NCBI GenBank assembly: GCA_041686955.1 | Contig: JAWLCV010000005.1 | Location: forward strand, 1 to 64,000 | Reading direction: 5' to 3' | Source: UBA7803 sp041686955 | GTDB taxonomy: Bacteria > Pseudomonadota > Gammaproteobacteria > Pseudomonadales > Azotimanducaceae | Length of the DNA: 64,000 bases | Shown here: piece by piece, positions 43,403 to 51,724 of the stretch | How positions within the stretch are numbered: the stretch's first letter is position 1 | Layout: every line of letters begins with the position of its first letter | Position numbers and translations under genes: made by a program | Notes under the pieces: generated by a model | Databases searched by the model: none | What the model was told of the DNA's origin: nothing | The model's input: the letters and a program-made list of their open reading frames with translations, nothing else

Positions 43403-45121
43403 CTATTGAGGTGGCGGCAGCTTCAGCCCGATCTTGCTGATCCGGTCGCCCTCCAGCTCCCGCACCACCAGCTCCACCTCACCGAGGCGCAGCCGATCGC
43501 CCACCACCGGATGGGAGAAGTGCTGCAGGAACATGGCGCCGATGGGCTGGTCGGGGACCTCGTCGCCTGGCTCGAACCCGTACATGGCGGCCAACGCCCG
43601 CACCGAGGCGTCCGGGCGAATGATGAACTCGCCGAAGAACTCGCGCTCGCCGAGGCGCTCGGGCTCCCGCTCGCCCACCACCCGGCGGTCCAGCGCGGGA
43701 AGATCGTCCGGGCGCGCGAGAAAGTAAGCGTGATCACCTTGCCTGAGCGCATCGATCTGAGCCGCCTGCAGGACTTGGCGGCCACGGATCGCCAGCAGCA
43801 GATGCACCTCGCCCGGCCACTGGAGCTCTGCCGGCGAAGCCCCGGCGACGGGACTGTCCGCGTCGATCCGGTAGCCCACCAGCTCGAACTCCTCTTGTCC
43901 CGGCATGCCCAGCTCCACCCGCTGCATGCGGCCGCTGCGTGACGGGACTTCCAGCTTCAACAGGCGCGCTAAGGGCGCCACGGTGGAACCCTGCAGCACA
44001 AGGCTGACCAGCACCACGAAGAAGGCGATGTTGAAATAGGTGTGCCAGTGCTCCAGCCCCGCCATCCAGGGAAACAGCGCCAGGATGATGGGCACCGCCC
44101 CCCGCAGCCCCACCCACGACACGAACAGATGCTCGCGCCAGCCGAAGCGGAACGGCATGAGACACGCCGTCACGGCCAGCGGACGCGCTACGAAGATGAG
44201 CGCCAGGGCGATCACCAGCGCGCTGCCGGCGTGGGGAAGTAGCTCCCGCGGCGTGACCAGCAGGCCGAGCATGAGAAACATGCCGATCTGGGCCACCCAG
44301 GCCACCCCGTCGAGGAAGCGCTGAATGTTGTACAGGCCGCGGGACACCCGCGTGCTAAGGACCAAGCCTGCCACGTAGGCGGCGAGGAAGCCGCTGGCGT
44401 TCAGGACGCCGGCCGCCCCGAAGGCGAACAGCCCGCCGAACATGACCAGCAGCGGATACAGGCTGGCATCCAGGGTCAGGCGGGTCACCGACCAGGCGAG
44501 CAGCAGACCGCACGCGGCGCCGGTGGCGGCGCCGAGCCCCATCTGCCAGAGGAAATCGGTGATGGCGTGCCACTCGGGCGCGGTGCCGGCGGACATGGCT
44601 TCCACCAGCAGCAGGGTCAGAAACACCGCCATAGGATCGTTGGCGCCGGATTCCACCTCCAGGGTGGCCGCCACCCGTTCTTTGAGCACCATGCCGTGGC
44701 TGTGCAGCAACGAGAACACCGCCGCGGCGTCGGTGGAGCCGACGATGGCGCCGATCAGCAGCGCCTCCACCCAGCCGAGGTCCAGCACCCACACCGCCAC
44801 CCCACCGGTCACGGCCGCCGTAGCGATCACGCCCACCGTCGCCAGCGCGAGCGCCGGCCGCAGCGCCACGCGGAACGCCCGCGGATTGGTCCGGAGCCCG
44901 CCGTCGAAGAGAATCACGGCGAGCGCCATGGAGCCCACCAGGCTGGCGGAAAACACGTCGTCGTAGCGAATCCCCAGCAGGCCGTCCTCGCCGGCCGCCA
45001 TTCCGACGAACAGGTACAGCAGCAGCACGGGGATGCCCACTCGCGGGCTGATCATGGAAGACAGCACGCTCACCAGGAACAGCAGACTGCCTACGGCGAT
45101 GACGCTTGCGGTGACTTCCAT
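43403..45121 (-). CDS. CPA1-type K+/H+ antiporter with TrkA-C (NhaP2/CvrA-like)
   Basis: 572 residues. Membrane part about 1-390 with ILFDGGLRTN, IGAIVGSTDAAAVFSLL and ESGANDPMAVFLT, the ion-binding signatures of NhaP2/CvrA. A TrkA-C domain (about 405-480) and a CorC-like C-terminal domain (about 490-570) follow. It ejects K+ for H+, protecting against high internal potassium or hyposmotic shift. Good fit with an ectoine-making halophile. Confidence 0.88.
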   Translation of the reverse strand: MEVTASVIAVGSLLFLVSVLSSMISPRVGIPVLLLYLFVGMAAGEDGLLGIRYDDVFSASLVGSMALAVILFDGGLRTNPRAFRVALRPALALATVGVIATAAVTGGVAVWVLDLGWVEALLIGAIVGSTDAAAVFSLLHSHGMVLKERVAATLEVESGANDPMAVFLTLLLVEAMSAGTAPEWHAITDFLWQMGLGAATGAACGLLLAWSVTRLTLDASLYPLLVMFGGLFAFGAAGVLNASGFLAAYVAGLVLSTRVSRGLYNIQRFLDGVAWVAQIGMFLMLGLLVTPRELLPHAGSALVIALALIFVARPLAVTACLMPFRFGWREHLFVSWVGLRGAVPIILALFPWMAGLEHWHTYFNIAFFVVLVSLVLQGSTVAPLARLLKLEVPSRSGRMQRVELGMPGQEEFELVGYRIDADSPVAGASPAELQWPGEVHLLLAIRGRQVLQAAQIDALRQGDHAYFLARPDDLPALDRRVVGEREPERLGEREFFGEFIIRPDASVRALAAMYGFEPGDEVPDQPIGAMFLQHFSHPVVGDRLRLGEVELVVRELEGDRISKIGLKLPPPQ

Positions 45122-45187
45122 GATTCGACAGTGGAAACGAACCCGGCCCAGCTTAGCAGCCGGCGGGAGATACGCGAGGTGGAGCGG

Positions 45188-45799
45188 TCAGTCCTCGGCC
45201 AGCCAACCGGGCAACAGCTCCTGCAGAGCCCGCCGCACCAGGCTTCGGTCGAGGTCGGGCTCGCGCAACGAGCGCACCCGCAGCCCGTCCATCAGACACT
45301 GCAGCAGCAACGCCACGGAACGGGCCCGCTTCGCCGACAGGCCCAGGCCGCCTTGCTCACGGGAGCGCCGGAGCCATTGGCCGAACTCGTCTCTCAGGAT
45401 CTGATCGGACTCGCTGACGGCGGCTGCAATCTGCGGATCACGGCTCGCCTCCGCCGACATCTCCACGTGCAGCGCGGGCTTCATGCGGTTCTCGCCCGTG
45501 GTCGCCGGCCCGATGATTCTCCAGACGTCCATGGCCAGATCTTCCGAGCCCCGCAGGCCACTGATCTCGGCGCGACTGAGCTCGAGCTGGCGCTCGATGA
45601 TGGCGAGGATGATCTCGTTCTTGCTCGTGAAGTAGCGGTAGATGAGCCCTGGGCTCATGCCGGCTTCCTCGGCGATTCCCGCCATGCTGGCGGCATGGAA
45701 GCCGCACTCGACGAACCGGGCCTGGGCCGCGCAGAGGATTCGCTCGCGCTGCGCCTCGATACGGGCCCGGGCCTTGGATGACTGTGGCCGCTCCATCAT
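45188..45799 (-). CDS. TetR-family transcriptional regulator
   Basis: 203 residues from ATG 45799 (45796 possible; AGGA upstream). N-terminal HTH about 12-60 (ILCAAQARFVECGFHAASMAGIAEEAGMSPGLIYRYF); ligand domain about 70-195 with a BetI/AcrR-like helix pattern. Target unknown; no strong palindrome is next to it, but a perfect TetR-type palindrome lies at 46684. Confidence 0.87.
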   Translation of the reverse strand: MMERPQSSKARARIEAQRERILCAAQARFVECGFHAASMAGIAEEAGMSPGLIYRYFTSKNEIILAIIERQLELSRAEISGLRGSEDLAMDVWRIIGPATTGENRMKPALHVEMSAEASRDPQIAAAVSESDQILRDEFGQWLRRSREQGGLGLSAKRARSVALLLQCLMDGLRVRSLREPDLDRSLVRRALQELLPGWLAED

Positions 45800-46110
45800 G
45801 CGTCCTGCAACCCTCTCCTCGGTGCCGGACAGGGTATAGCGGTTGCACGACGCCGCCAATGGCAGCGCAAGAGTCCGTTGAGATGCCTGTCGGCGGGCAG
45901 AGCCTCGACGACGCTTGTGACGCGATTCTCATCGGCAATGCTTCGCAACGCCTCGGAAACACATCGTTGCACAAAACTCCTTGCGCGCCCGTGTTAGCCG
46001 ACGCACCATGCATCTCAAGATCCGGCGGGGAATGCACGATCTCCCCTCTCTCCCCTCCCCCTCGGGCATTCCTCCCGGATCGATCCTCCCACCTCTCCCA
46101 TGAAGAAGGG
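45800..46110. other. 311-bp interval without a supported gene
   Basis: No convincing reading frame was found on either strand: the long plus-strand frame that crosses it has no ribosome-binding site and runs antisense to neighbouring genes. It contains a 24-base pure pyrimidine run (46040-46063) followed by further C/T-rich DNA up to 46110, next to the 3' end of the following minus-strand gene. Confidence 0.6.
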
Positions 46111-46557
46111 TCAGCTCCAGGACGAGCGCGGCGTGTCGCCGGGTGGGGTAGCGGACCCGGCCACGAACTCGATGCGCGACCAGAGAAACTCGATGGCGGC
46201 TCGCTTCCTGCGGCCCAGGTACTCGTAGGTGATGCCCAGCGGCTCCGCCTCGATGACGGTGGCGCCCCGCGCCCCAGGTCCCCGCAGGTACCAGGTGCGC
46301 AGCGTCTGCTGCAGGTGCAGGGCCGTCCGTCCCCGGACGCGCTCGAACAACAGGCACAGCAGCGCAAGCGCCAGACCCCAGACGCCGGCGGCGACCGCAA
46401 CGGCCGCGGGATCCGGCCAGGCCGCGCCGACCCGGTCGATCAGCATGGCGATGGTGAAGAACATGCAGACGCCGATGAGCGCGCTGTGGGTGAGAAAACT
46501 GCTGGCGATATTTTGGACGTTCTCGTTGATCTCGTCGTGCGACACGTGGCAATCCAT
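46111..46557 (-). CDS. Two-helix membrane protein, uncharacterised
   Basis: 148 residues from ATG 46557; ATG 46581 is possible, but it coincides with a TATAAT-like box (46580-46585) that is better read as the -10 of its promoter. Two membrane helices (about 20-42, ALIGVCMFFTIAMLIDRV; about 48-70, AGVWGLALALLCLLFERV) and a cytoplasmic C-terminus with TYEYLGRRKRAAIEFLWSRIE. No family recognised. ATG has GGAG directly before it, an atypically short spacing, so the start is uncertain. Confidence 0.55.
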   Translation of the reverse strand: MDCHVSHDEINENVQNIASSFLTHSALIGVCMFFTIAMLIDRVGAAWPDPAAVAVAAGVWGLALALLCLLFERVRGRTALHLQQTLRTWYLRGPGARGATVIEAEPLGITYEYLGRRKRAAIEFLWSRIEFVAGSATPPGDTPRSSWS

Positions 46558-46683
46558 CTCCACGGAAAAGGCGGCGCGCATTATAGCCGCCGCTGCGCGC
46601 CCGCCAATCCCCTTTGCGCCGAAGGCAAACCGACTCCGATCAACTTCGGTGGAAAGTCCGCGGGACACCGGCTCTTGAACTGA

Positions 46684-46701
46684 AATGAATGTTCATTCAT
46701 T
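46684..46701. promoter_or_regulatory. 18-bp perfect palindrome, TetR-type operator candidate
   Basis: AATGAATG-TT-CATTCATT lies in an AT-rich stretch between the divergent membrane-protein and ProQ-like genes. A possible -35 (TTGAAC, 46675-46680) directly precedes it on the plus strand, so a bound repressor would block the ProQ-like promoter. Similar TGAATG/CATTCA palindromes are used by several TetR regulators. Confidence 0.55.
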
Positions 46702-46827
46702 CTTTGCGAGCGTGCCGCGCAGGCCCCGGTTACCGGCTGGCCGCCGCGGGCATTCCACTTCCAACCGCCTCCGCGTCATGTGCCTCCTACGGCCGGCCGT
46801 CGCGCGAACGTTCCAAGGAGCAGTCCG

Positions 46828-47256
46828 TTGAGCAGTGAAAGGCCGGTCCTGAAACTGAAACGACCGGTAAAACGTAAGCCCGTCGCCGAGAAGGCGATGG
46901 AGGCGCGCAAGCCCCGGCTGGCTCGAGTTCGCGCCATGCGGCCTCCGAAGGATCCAGCCGAAGTCCTGCTGGCGGACCTGCAGGCCCGGTCGCCGGAGGT
47001 GTGGAATCCCGCTCGTCCGGTGCCGCTCGCCATCGGCATCCGCCAGCAGCTCTACCCCATCGGCGAGGCCCGGAGAATCAGCCGCCGCGCGGTTCGCCGC
47101 TTCCTGGCCCAGTGGACGTCCGCTCCGGCTTACCACAGCGCGCTGTGCCAGCCGGGTTCGCGCCGCTTCAATCTCGATGGTTCGCCCGCAGGCGAGGTGA
47201 GCGAGGAACATCGCCAGCAGGCGGAGCGGCGCATCGAGCGCAGCCGGCGGGCATGA
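46828..47256 (+). CDS. ProQ/FinO-domain RNA-binding protein
   Basis: 142 residues from TTG 46828, set by AAGGAG at 46815-46820 (7-base spacing). A basic N-terminal extension (about 1-45, KLKRPVKRKP, ARKPRLARVRAMRPP) is followed by a ProQ/FinO core (about 46-125): LLADLQARSPEVWNP, PLAIGIRQQLYP, RRAVRRFLAQWTSAPAYHSAL and SRRFNLDG. Such proteins bind structured small RNAs and mRNA 3' ends. It may be under TetR-type control from the palindrome upstream. Confidence 0.8.
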   Translation: MSSERPVLKLKRPVKRKPVAEKAMEARKPRLARVRAMRPPKDPAEVLLADLQARSPEVWNPARPVPLAIGIRQQLYPIGEARRISRRAVRRFLAQWTSAPAYHSALCQPGSRRFNLDGSPAGEVSEEHRQQAERRIERSRRA

Positions 47257-47278
47257 TCGTCCGCCGGCCACCACCGGG

Positions 47279-49336
47279 TCAGCGCCTCACGATCTCCCCG
47301 ATTCGCGTCACCTGGCACCCGTTGTAGCCCGCGGCGGTCGCGGGCTCCGAGCACGCCGCCGGGGATGCCGCGAAGTGGTCGTCCATGAAGCGCCGCGACG
47401 ACTCGGACAGCATCCAGCCCAAAGGTACCTCCGCAACGTCACCGTTCAGCTCGTTGAACAGGCGGAACTCCACCACGCGAAGGCCGGGATCTTCCTTGGC
47501 CGCGGCCCGTGCCGTCTCCCCCCGAGCCTCGCGGGTCGCCAGCAGCGCCCGGACCGGCGAGGCCACCTCCGGCAGCCACGTAGTCCGCGCCGCCGCCCAC
47601 ACCGAGCGATCCCGGTCCAGAGCGTCGGGCGCGTTGTCGATGTGGATCAGCACGGGGCGAATGGCACGCCCGGATTCAGCAGCGGCGACCTCCAGGGCAC
47701 GCAGCACGTCACGCGCGGTGGTGATTCCGTGGTTCTCGAAATAGCCGCCGTCCACCAGACGCAGGCTGCCGTTGCCGCGGGAGCCCGCGCGCACCGTTCC
47801 CGGCGGGCTCACGTAGGTGAAGCGGGCGCTGAGTAGCGCCGCGGTGCTGGCTGCCACGCCGGCGTCGCCGAGCAGCTCCCGTGCCGCCACCGCCCCCGGG
47901 AAGGCCCGCGCGAAGACTTCCGGGCCGCCTCCGTAGGGGCTCACCACGACGCGCTGACCGGTCTCCACCAGCGTCGCATTCAGCAGCAGCACGGGCGGCG
48001 TCCGTTCGCCGCGCCAGAGCCCGTCGAAGGGCTGCGCCAGGGTGTCCGAGCCGGGGGCGGCGAGACGCCATGCACGCTCCCAGGAGCGCTCCAGCGTCAG
48101 TGCCCGGTCGTCGAACACGGCCAGCGGCAGGAACCGCTGCAGCAGATCCGGAAACAGCATGGTGGCTACCGTGGGCGCGAGAAAATCCTCGGCCAGCGCC
48201 TGCCGCACCCGCGTCCCCGAGGGCCCGTCGCCTTGAACCTCGTCCGCCGCGTACACCACGGCGCCCAGGCTCCCGCCCGAGACGCCGCTGATGGCGTAGA
48301 GATGGTCGGTGAAGCGGTGGCCGTACTCGGCGCGGAGCGTGTCCAGCACCACCGCGGTCCAGTATGCGGCGCGGATACCGCCCCCCGCCGCCGAGACCAC
48401 GAACACCGGGCGCGCGCAGCCGTCGCTCGCGACCTCGCAGGGATCGCCGGCAGCGAGCCAGCTTTTCATGTGAGTCATCGGATCGGCGAGCGGCGGAGCC
48501 TCACCCGCGCTGCCGAGGCGGCGCACCTCGTGATTGTCGTTGATGGTGCCGAACACCACCGCGGCGACCAGGAGCGCGCTGATCATCGGGAACCCGTACG
48601 TGTTCGACCAGTACGCCATGGCATTGCCGGAGAAGAGGATGGCCGTCAGCCCGAGCAGCACCACGTTGGGCGCGCCGAGGGCCGCGGCCAGCGGCTGCTC
48701 GAACAGGGTGAACAGGGGCAGCAGCACGACGTTGAGAACCAGTCCGGCAACCAGCAGCCAGCGGCACAGCGGCGGCAGCTCACCGAGCCTCGCGGGACGC
48801 AGGCCCGCCATTCGAAACGGTCCCAGAACCTCCATTCTGAGCCAGCGAAACACGTACCAGGCGACCACCGCGATGCTGACCAGAGCCACTGCAGGCCGCG
48901 GCAGTCCCGCCGCCCAGAGCCCCAGGGCGATGAGCACCGGCACGGAAAAACCCAGGCATCGGGGAATGAGCACGCGGAGCCGCTCCGCCTGCGCCCCCGA
49001 ACGGGCGCGCGCCGGATAGGGCGCGCCGGCGCCGAAGTCGAACAGCAGCATGGTGCGGGAGGTGAACCAGGCCGACGCCGCGAGCACCATCACCAGAAGG
49101 TTGAAGCCGACGATCTGACCGACGCGCTGGTCGTCCACGGTAGCCCGGAAGGCTTCCTGCGCCTGGCTGTTGAAAGCGATGGCCAGGCTCGCCGCCGCCA
49201 CCAGGCAGTTGAAGCGCACGTGATGCAGCAGAACGCTAACGGCTCTCACCTGCTGCCAGCCTCGGCCCAGACTCCACGAGAGCTGCCTGAGCCTGCGCCA
49301 GGGCCCGGCGCCGGCCAATGCCGATTCCGAGGACAT
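47279..49336 (-). CDS. Patatin-like phospholipase with multi-helix membrane N-terminus
   Basis: 685 residues from ATG 49336 (GGAGGGACGGAGC upstream). Six to seven membrane helices occupy about 40-265. The C-terminal patatin domain (about 310-680) has the oxyanion loop GGGIRA (318-323), nucleophile Ser353 in GVSGGS, and catalytic Asp in DGGYFENHG, so the Ser-Asp dyad is complete. Patatins are acyl hydrolases acting on lipids. The membrane-anchored architecture is less common than soluble or autotransporter patatins; the domain side relative to the membrane cannot be told. Confidence 0.83.
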   Translation of the reverse strand: MSSESALAGAGPWRRLRQLSWSLGRGWQQVRAVSVLLHHVRFNCLVAAASLAIAFNSQAQEAFRATVDDQRVGQIVGFNLLVMVLAASAWFTSRTMLLFDFGAGAPYPARARSGAQAERLRVLIPRCLGFSVPVLIALGLWAAGLPRPAVALVSIAVVAWYVFRWLRMEVLGPFRMAGLRPARLGELPPLCRWLLVAGLVLNVVLLPLFTLFEQPLAAALGAPNVVLLGLTAILFSGNAMAYWSNTYGFPMISALLVAAVVFGTINDNHEVRRLGSAGEAPPLADPMTHMKSWLAAGDPCEVASDGCARPVFVVSAAGGGIRAAYWTAVVLDTLRAEYGHRFTDHLYAISGVSGGSLGAVVYAADEVQGDGPSGTRVRQALAEDFLAPTVATMLFPDLLQRFLPLAVFDDRALTLERSWERAWRLAAPGSDTLAQPFDGLWRGERTPPVLLLNATLVETGQRVVVSPYGGGPEVFARAFPGAVAARELLGDAGVAASTAALLSARFTYVSPPGTVRAGSRGNGSLRLVDGGYFENHGITTARDVLRALEVAAAESGRAIRPVLIHIDNAPDALDRDRSVWAAARTTWLPEVASPVRALLATREARGETARAAAKEDPGLRVVEFRLFNELNGDVAEVPLGWMLSESSRRFMDDHFAASPAACSEPATAAGYNGCQVTRIGEIVRR

Positions 49337-49402
49337 GCTCCGTCCCTCCCCCAACGAGGTTCCTCACCTTACACCAGTTGCCGCCGGGAAGAGCAAGTAC
49401 GG

Positions 49403-49909
49403 TTAAGTACGACGGATCTCGAGGTCCGGCATGAAGGGGATGTCGGTGATTCCCGGGTCGACGCCGAGCTGTTTCATCAGCGTGGTCACCTGGCCCCGGT
49501 GATGGGTCTGGTGGTTGAACAGGTGGCTGACCAGCACCCACGTGGGCCGGGTGCGCGTCGCGCCGTCGACGGAGCTCGTGTAGGTGAAGTCAGTTGCGAG
49601 GTAGCCGGGATCCAGGGCCGCGGCCCATTCGAGAACGTGCCGATCGGTCCGACGCCGCTCGCGCCAGAGCTCGTCGAAGTCTTCGCAGAGATCCTCGCCG
49701 AGCCGCGCGTCGAAGACCGTGCCTTCGAACCTCGCCAGCCAGGCCCGGTCACCGAACAGCAGATGGTTGAGCGTGCCGTGGATCGAGCTGAAGAACGCGC
49801 CCATGTCCCGGCGCCGGTCGCGGTCCGGCAGCCTCGCGCAGGCGGCGAACAGCTTTTCGTTCATCCACTGGTTGTATGTCGCCATCAGGCGGTAATGGTC
49901 GAGATTCAT
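49403..49909 (-). CDS. DinB-family putative metalloenzyme
   Basis: 168 residues, a four-helix bundle of the DinB/YfiT type: YNQWMNEKLFAACARL, SIHGTLNHLLFGDRAWL and HLFNHQTHHRGQVTTLMKQLG carry the three histidines of the usual metal site. Relatives include thiol-dependent transferases, but most are uncharacterised; no specific substrate can be assigned. Confidence 0.85.
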   Translation of the reverse strand: MNLDHYRLMATYNQWMNEKLFAACARLPDRDRRRDMGAFFSSIHGTLNHLLFGDRAWLARFEGTVFDARLGEDLCEDFDELWRERRRTDRHVLEWAAALDPGYLATDFTYTSSVDGATRTRPTWVLVSHLFNHQTHHRGQVTTLMKQLGVDPGITDIPFMPDLEIRRT

Positions 49910-49925
49910 GATCCGTCCTGATTGC

Positions 49926-50156
49926 TCAAGGCAGCCGATGTTGCGCCTGCGCCTCGGCCCAGCGCGCGCACTGCTGATGCAGACGGCCGCCGAAGATGTC
50001 CACGGCGTCCATGGCGGGTCCGCCGGCGCGTGCCACGCAGGCTCGGCGCAGATCGGCGCTCAGCTCCCGCACGAGGGTCTGCTCAGGCCGCTGGTGCTGG
50101 CACCCCGTAGCAAGCAGCGTAACAAAACAACAGATCGGCAAGGATTTCCATTGCAT
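49926..50156 (-). CDS. Small lipoprotein
   Basis: 76 residues. ATG 50156 is preceded by GGAG with 9-base spacing. Lipobox LATG-Cys (Cys19 after a hydrophobic LPICCFVTLLATG), then a helical, Cys-containing mature domain (RELSADLRRACVARAG, GRLHQQCARWAEAQ). Probably anchored in the inner leaflet of the outer membrane. Function unknown. Confidence 0.65.
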   Translation of the reverse strand: MQWKSLPICCFVTLLATGCQHQRPEQTLVRELSADLRRACVARAGGPAMDAVDIFGGRLHQQCARWAEAQAQHRLP

Positions 50157-50317
50157 TCGGCCCGTCTCCACCGCGATCATCGAAGGTGACAGCGAGCCTA
50201 AGGAACCGGTACCACTGCTGGTAGAACCACCGACCCGTACCGTCCTGCGATACAGAGGCGGCGGTTCCCGCGCCTGTTCCGGCCTCGCGACCAGCATCTG
50301 TACCGGTGTGCACGTCC

Positions 50318-51724
50318 ATGTTGTACGAACAGGTCGCATCGACCCTGCGCCAGCGCATCCGCGACGGGATCTACCCCGCCGGCGCCCGGCTGCCTGGCCT
50401 GCGGGAAGTCGCGCGGCAGTTCTCCGTGAGCCTTTCCACCGCGGTGGCCGCGGTTCGGTCCCTCGAAGACGAGGGCTGGGTGGAAGGCCGGGAGCGCGCG
50501 GGCTTCTTCGTGCAGGACATCCGCGGTAACGGCACTTCAAACGCGAGCGCCCCCGACCCGGTACCTGCCGTCGTCACCGGGCAGTCCGTCACCCTGAGCC
50601 TGCTCGGCGCGAGCAGCTCGGCACGGTTCGGCCAGCTCGGAGTGGCCGTGCCACATACCTCGTTCCTGCCGATTCAACCGCTGCAGCGGGCGTTCCGGCA
50701 GGCGGCGCGCTGGCGCAGTGGCCGCGCCGTCGAGTACGCCTTTCCGCCGGGCATACCGGAGCTGCGTCAGCAGGTATCCCGCCGCCTCACCCAAGCGGGC
50801 TGCTCGGCCGCGCCGGAGCGGGTGATCATCACCTCCGGTGCTCAGGAGGCGCTGAACCTGGGCCTGCGGGTGCTCACCGCCCCGGGCGACGTGGTCGCCG
50901 TGGAATCACCGACCTACTACGGGCTCCTGCAGTGCATGGAGGCCCTCGAGCTCAAGGTGATCGAGGTGCCCACCCATCCCGAACGCGGCATCAGCGTGGC
51001 CGCCCTGCGGCTGGCCCTGGAACAGTGGCCGGTGAAGGCCTGCGTGCTGGTGCCGAACCACGGCAACCCGGTGGGGTACGCCATGTCCGACGGCAGCAAG
51101 CAGGCGCTGGCGGCTCTGCTGGAGGAGCGGGACGTGGTCCTGATCGAAGACGACGTCTATGGCGATCTCGGCTACCGGGAAGGCCGGCCGCGAACCGTGC
51201 AGAGCTTCATGAGCAGCGGCCGCTGGTTCCTGGCGGGCTCGGCGAGTAAGACCATCTCCGCCGGGCTGCGCCTCGGCTGGCTGGTTGCGCCGGCGCCGTT
51301 GCAGGAACGCATCGAGCACCTCCAGTACACCTACATCGCCGGCGCCTCCACCGTGCCCCAGTACGCGCTGGCGGATTACCTGCTTCGCGGCGGACTCAAC
51401 CGCCACCTGCGGCGGGTCCGGGGCGAGTACGCCGCGCTCACCGAACGAATGGCCGAGTTCGTGATGCAGTCCTTTCCAGCCGATACCTCAGTGAACCGCC
51501 CCGCCGGCGGCTACCTGCTCTGGGTCACGGGCCCGGAGACGCTGGACGCTCTGGAGCTGTATCGCCGGGCCCTCGAGCACGGCGTGGCCATCGCGCCGGG
51601 CAGCCTCTTCTCAGCCACGGGCCGGTACCGCAACTGCTTCCGCCTGAACGCCTCCACCGTGTGGGACGCCGAGCTGGAAGCAGCGCTGTCCGTTCTCGCG
51701 GACATCGCACACACCCTGACATGA
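50318..51724 (+). CDS. MocR-type GntR/aminotransferase regulator
   Basis: 468 residues from ATG 50318 (GTG 50306 would add four). N-terminal GntR winged HTH (about 1-70, LRQRIRDGIYPAGARLPGLREVARQFSVSLSTAV) fused to a fold-type I aminotransferase-like domain (about 95-460) that keeps NHGNPVGY, IEDDVYGDLGY and the PLP lysine in GSASKTISAGLRLGW. MocR proteins bind PLP-amino-acid adducts and usually control adjacent amino-acid or vitamin-B6 genes; here the permease gene overlapping its stop (ATGA) is the natural target. Confidence 0.9.
   Translation: MLYEQVASTLRQRIRDGIYPAGARLPGLREVARQFSVSLSTAVAAVRSLEDEGWVEGRERAGFFVQDIRGNGTSNASAPDPVPAVVTGQSVTLSLLGASSSARFGQLGVAVPHTSFLPIQPLQRAFRQAARWRSGRAVEYAFPPGIPELRQQVSRRLTQAGCSAAPERVIITSGAQEALNLGLRVLTAPGDVVAVESPTYYGLLQCMEALELKVIEVPTHPERGISVAALRLALEQWPVKACVLVPNHGNPVGYAMSDGSKQALAALLEERDVVLIEDDVYGDLGYREGRPRTVQSFMSSGRWFLAGSASKTISAGLRLGWLVAPAPLQERIEHLQYTYIAGASTVPQYALADYLLRGGLNRHLRRVRGEYAALTERMAEFVMQSFPADTSVNRPAGGYLLWVTGPETLDALELYRRALEHGVAIAPGSLFSATGRYRNCFRLNASTVWDAELEAALSVLADIAHTLT

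Noticed and set aside
45778..46683. 301-residue frame across the 45.8-46.7 kb region
   Set aside because: Crosses the start of the TetR gene and the whole opposing membrane-protein gene; no start signal and mixed low-complexity composition.
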